64,000 nt of DNA, taken from NCBI GenBank assembly GCA_017893485.1, contig CM030362.1:37604984-37668983 (forward strand), read 5' to 3'. Origin of the DNA: Hemerocallis citrina (lineage: Eukaryota > Streptophyta > Magnoliopsida > Asparagales > Asphodelaceae). The first letter of the stretch is position 1, and every line of letters begins with the position of its first letter. Below, in pieces: positions 60,151 through 64,000 of the stretch. The position numbers were made by a program, and so were the translations under genes. The notes beneath the pieces are model-generated. The model searched no databases. It was not told where the DNA came from and saw only the letters and a program-made list of their open reading frames with translations.

Positions 60151-62481
60151 GCTAACAAAAACAACGAAGCCATGACCCCAAATCTTTGGGGTCAGCCACA
60201 TGAATCCTTCTTTGGGTAAGCTTTGCTAACAGGTTGTTTTGGAGCAATAAAATTAAAAGGAATTGTTAATTAAGTACAAATGATGGGACTTATGCTCATG
60301 GTGGATCTTCTACCTTTTTTTTGCCCAAATGCAAAAAAAGTTTACTTCCATCATGAAGTGACATGAATAATGCTTTTTGCACTCAAGTTGAGTACTCAAA
60401 TGCACTCCAAGACTCGTGAATGTGGACCCCGTATAAAATCACATCAACATTAGTTGTTTGTGGACTCCGCTCTTGCCATCTTTAGGGTATTCTGAGTATA
60501 GATAGAAACCTTGAGTACAACTAGCATCACTCCAGTGAAATAGGTGAGAAAGTACAAGGTAGATGTATTTTCAATAGTTATTTAATGAAAATGGTGGGAT
60601 CCCTTAATAAGTTGGACTTTTAGATGATTTTTAATATTATTTTTTGTTACTTTAATCAAATTAACTAATCTAACTCTTTTTCTCACCAAATGCAAACAAA
60701 TGAGCATAATCTTTCTGCATTTTAATGATATGCATCATTTATTTATTTATTTATTTTTGTCTGTGAAAAGCAGAGATCATTCTTTAATTTTTAACTTAGT
60801 CTGTGGTAATAGGGGCGCAATGAAGCGGCTCCGTATGGAGGACGAGGAATTGGGGGAGGAGGAAAAGACAAAGCAGTGGATGCGAGTACAATCTGCCGTC
60901 GGTAGATTCTTCAGGGACTAGCAGCTTCTTGGTAGATGGTAGCTGCAGAGTGGGGCATCACATTATTAGCCCTTGTATCTTTCTACTGTTTTTTTTAGTT
61001 CGTTGCATCGATGTATCTTTGATTTTAGAGATGGTAGTTGGGGATTATTGTAATTAGTTCTACTATGTTTCTTTAATTACGCATTAATGAAGCGATGACA
61101 GGGTCATCTTTATTATCAAAAAAAACTTATACAATTTTTTATTTTGACAACCAAACACTCCCCAGGTGACAACCTAAAACTGTTACAGTGAAGAAAATAA
61201 TAGTTCTGTATATTCCAGACAATGAAGTGATGACAGGGTCATCTTTATTATCAAAAAAAACTTATACAATTTTTTATTTTGACAACCAAACACTCCCCAG
61301 GTGACAACCTAAAACTGTTACAGTGAAGAAAATAATAGTTCTGTATATTCCAGACAATGAAGTGATTGTAAACCAAGGACGTATTTAAAATCATTTAGTT
61401 GGCAATGAATTAGAAGTTCATTAACACATGAACTATTAGACGTCAAACAACTCTATAATGTTAGGATTGTGGCCTCAAATACACGTAGGCACTGAGTACT
61501 TGAAGTTGATGAAGAAGAGGAGAAGATGAAGACAGCAAGAGAAGATAACAAGTAGAAGAATGAAGCTGGAGGGGTTGCGGTCAACCGACCGAGAGCGCGA
61601 TCAACCGGTCCTGGCTGAAAAGAGTTCTTCGAGTGTACATAGTTCAACAGAGAAGGGGACGGTCGACCATGCAGTCGACTGATCATGCCTCGAGTGTGGA
61701 CTTGACACGTTGTGGTTGACCGCCATTGACACTATGTGTTATTTGTACTTTCGAGTTTCCGGTCCAATAAGCTGTATTTGTGTTTATCTTTCAGGGTTTA
61801 CTTGAGGGTTATATAAGTGGTTGTAGATTCTAGGATTTGGATCAATCTCAAGAGAAGAGAGAAGAGAATTGATGAGCCGTTATCATTGTTCAACTTCAAA
61901 AGGAGATTGTGCCGAGTGTTTCAAAGGTGTGAGAGAGAGATTGAGAGTTGTAATCTCATTGTAATCTTTGTATTTCTTGGGAAATAAAAAGTATTGGTTA
62001 TCTCTGCAAACTATTGTGTTATTGTGAGATCTTGCATATATCGTGGTGACTTGTTCTTGGTTCATCTAGTTCTTGGGAAGTTTCTATTGTCTGTGGTGTG
62101 TGAGTTCCGCTATTAGCACTACGAGTTGTGGTAGATTCTGCAACAATAATGACCTTTTATTCCAAAAGAAATAATGTGTTTCCTAAATTTTCAAAGAGAG
62201 TGCTCCAAACCTGGGCAGGATTTAAGTTTGTCCACGGCTGTTGCAATGTCATAAGCTCCCATAATATCACCCCAAAGCTGTAAATGTCAGATTTCTCATT
62301 TGATGGTTCGTCGCGTAGAACTTCCGGTGCCATCCACTCGGGCTAATGAGGTAATTTCAATATGTGAAATTCTTTTAAATCAAATGCGCTAGCAAAGTAG
62401 AGAATAACTTACTGTCCCAGCCAAAGACTTGGAGGAAAGAAATGTGTTTGCCATCAAACGCGAGAGACCAAAGTCACAGAC
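59579..62481 (-). CDS. CTR1-like Raf-type Ser/Thr kinase, C-terminal exons (partial)
   Basis: CTR1 is the Raf-like kinase that represses ethylene signalling at the ER receptor complex. Four exons in transcription order are 62481-62413, 62342-62211, 59863-59769 and 59687-59579 (TGA at 59579-59581). They have consistent phase and encode the kinase C-lobe. Exon 1 holds VCDFGLSRL with the DFG magnesium loop. Exon 2 holds [19 protein letters not shown] (APE motif and subdomain IX). Exon 3 holds VVAAVGFK…[10 protein letters not shown], and exon 4 DPWKRPSF (the conserved Arg region) through …PRIT. The sequence fits CTR1 more closely than other Raf-like kinases. The N-terminal part, ATP site and HRD loop lie beyond the right edge. 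The 2.3-kb intron 62210-59864 holds several repeats. A paralogous Raf-like kinase cannot be excluded. Confidence 0.88.
60114..60148 (+). repeat. Run of 35 G in the CTR1-like intron
   Basis: A pure G homopolymer of 35 bases, the longest in the window. The proline-rich minus-strand open frame across it is an artefact of the run. On the transcribed strand of the kinase gene this is a C run. Confidence 0.97.
60811..61130 (+). mobile_element. L1 LINE 3' end in the CTR1-like intron
   Basis: The sequence ends 'cattaatgaagcgatgacag…catctttattatc' followed by A8, the plant L1 3' terminus. An open stretch (60820-60921, ending VGRFFRD) may be the tail of an L1 ORF. The left border and TSD are not clear. 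Confidence 0.5.
61094..61363 (+). repeat. 135-bp tandem duplication
   Basis: Units 61094-61228 and 61229-61363 both start gatgacagggtcatc or its junction equivalent and end 'ccagacaatgaagt'. They appear nearly identical by eye. The unit contains the end of the L1 tail plus adjacent intron DNA, so the duplication happened after the L1 insertion. Confidence 0.9.
61459..62145 (+). mobile_element. Copia-type solo LTR in the CTR1-like intron
   Basis: It runs from TGTTAGGATTGTGG (61459) to GATTCTGCAACA (62145), 687 bp, with ataa on both sides (61455-61458 and 62146-62149; a fifth base does not match). Typical LTR parts are visible: a TATA word 'ggttatataagtgg' near 61808 and a polyadenylation-like 'gaaataaaaagt' near 61981. 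It shares cggtcgac/ggtcaaccg words with the LTRs at 3659 and 56269. Confidence 0.8.
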
Positions 62482-64000
62482 CTGGATTATTGCAATTGAA
62501 TGTGCAGTTAAAATTGATTCAAGTCTGAAGACTCTCAACCCTTGCACAGAAACAGTACATGGTACATGGTACATGGAAATAAGAAGAATAACAAAGAGAA
62601 AACGACTTAATATCCCAGTTGAAGCAAAAGCATAAACAAATATCATATTAAAATCGAACATTTCAAGCTGATCTCATCACCAGAAACTACAATATATCAA
62701 ACAACAGGAAAAGCACGCAATCACAAAACAAAGATTTATCTGAAGATTCTAGGCTGAGCTCCACATTGCAAGGGCCCTTAACGCATACAGAGGAGAAAAT
62801 AGAACCCTTACCAGAGAAAATATTTAACCTTTTCCTCCACCCAATCAGCTTCCCAACTCCCCAATTTAAATATTAACTTCACAAACCCAAATTCACTCAA
62901 TTGAACCGAATCCCAGAACCACATCAACTTTCCCTTCCTCTTCCATCCTCATTTTTTCTACCCTTTTATTCTGATTCAGAATTTGAAAGAGGGGTTCGGA
63001 TCATATTAAAATTTCTATAACAATCATTTGTAGTAAGGGTCAACAGAAAATATTAGGGTATTATTAATGTCACAAACATGTCAAGGTAGTTGTAGTACTG
63101 AATATGAAACTTCAGCAATGTTGCTAAATTAGCCAAATTTAGAGATAAAGTTCAGCTTATAAATTCTTGACTAAATGGAAGTTATTTACTCAAAAATATG
63201 GTAGCATGAGTGTTGCACCCCAGCAGAGGCTCTGCTTGTAACAGCAAGAGTAAGGAACTGATGATCTCACAAACTGCTCTTGTTATATACCATCCTCATA
63301 AACAGAGCTAGGTATCTACATATAAATAGACATGCAACTTTATTTCCACATAGCCATACTGGTCTACCTAATAAAATTTCTACAGAGAGATTCAAATTCA
63401 ATATAGTAACACCACTGTAGGAAATTAAAAATAAACCATTCTACAACTGATACAGTAAAAGGTAAGAGCTGAAGTTGGGATGCTAATCACTACATGTTTT
63501 TTTAGAATCAGCGATAATGTAAATAGGTATATTAATATCCAAAGCCCTCATAAAATTATAACTAGCATGTGAAATTCTTTTGAATTACCCTTTGTGGTGT
63601 ATCCTTCTTAAATGGAGTGTTCTTCGTCATTTATGTCCAATTATCAACAAAAACCAGTTCCAAAAATATGTATGGTTTAGCCCTAACACTAGATACTCTT
63701 GCCTCAATAGAGTAAAAGAAAACCAATTTTCATTCCTTAAGATCATCAAATCTGAATTACAAAATAGATTGAAGTGTCAAATATTCATTTCAACATCATA
63801 ATGAATGATCATTGGAGTTAAAAACAAAGATAAAGTCAAACATTCTTCTTAAATGAAGTGAAGCATCCTTCATAAATTTATACTACTATTTGGCGCTCAA
63901 AGGATTTCACTTTTCATCTTTCTAATTCATGATCGGAAACATGGAAGAGAATAGCAGGCTTCCAGAATTACAGATGACCCAAAGAAGCAGATCATAGTCG
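62482..64000 (-). other. Upstream intron of the CTR1-like gene, no element recognised
   Basis: The acceptor side of an intron that extends past the right edge, since no further kinase exon was found up to 64000. The sequence is AT-rich. A 'gtacatggtacatggtacatg' microduplication lies near 62556-62574. The small open frames at 62389-62661 and 63580-63801 have no recognised domain, except where the first overlaps the DFG exon. Confidence 0.5.

Noticed and set aside
59992..60201. Minus-strand proline-rich open frame
   Set aside because: It is produced by translating the 35-G run.

Overview
This is a window of plant nuclear DNA, almost certainly from a eudicot. It is AT-rich, genes have many short exons separated by long introns with GT..AG borders, and nearly every plant transposon class is present. 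Only two host protein genes are supported. The first is the NatA auxiliary subunit NAA15, which I reconstructed on the + strand as 26 exons from 13682 to 49144, giving an uninterrupted 904-residue frame. The second is the 3' end of a CTR1-like Raf-type protein kinase on the - strand (four exons, 62481 down to 59579), which continues beyond the right edge. The two genes converge. One tRNA-Gly(UCC) lies at 959-1030 (-).

Layout. 1-3658: decayed retroelement sequence, the tRNA and a SINE-like piece. 3659-7897: a Copia-type solo LTR split by a second, 3.5 kb solo LTR; both have perfect 5-bp target-site duplications (TSDs). 8110-11623: a decayed hAT transposon with transposase remnants. 12691-13190: an array of about ten short hairpins. 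13348-13506: a Mutator-type MITE with a perfect 9-bp TSD, just upstream of NAA15. 13682-49144: NAA15, whose introns hold a solo LTR with an RTE LINE inside (intron 2), a hairpin MITE (intron 4), a complete but broken Ty3/gypsy chromovirus (intron 9), a GC-rich hAT-like MITE (intron 12), an L1 3' end (intron 14) and a MITE interrupted by a solo LTR (intron 21). 50633-57231: an L1-like insertion, a very young gene-capturing LTR retrotransposon, and another Copia solo LTR that holds a hAT MITE. 57419-58632: an internally inverted relative of the gene-capturing element. 58633-64000: the CTR1-like 3' end and its introns.

The most notable object is the non-autonomous LTR retrotransposon at 52358-56088 (-). 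Its two 406-bp LTRs differ at two positions by eye, and it has a perfect 5-bp TSD, a tRNA-Met-type PBS and a polypurine tract, but no pol. In one open frame of about 975 codons it fuses a Gag domain to pieces of at least three, probably four, unrelated host genes: DPH2 (diphthamide synthesis), a TTLL12-like leucine-rich-repeat segment, the malectin-like ectodomain of an LRR receptor kinase, and the C-terminal part of ribosomal stalk protein P0. Two further stretches of the frame are unassigned. The element at 57419-58632 shares its LTR ends, PBS and polypurine tract, so this appears to be a family.

All joins, TSDs and repeat arms were read by eye. Family names rest on remembered protein families, not on searches.
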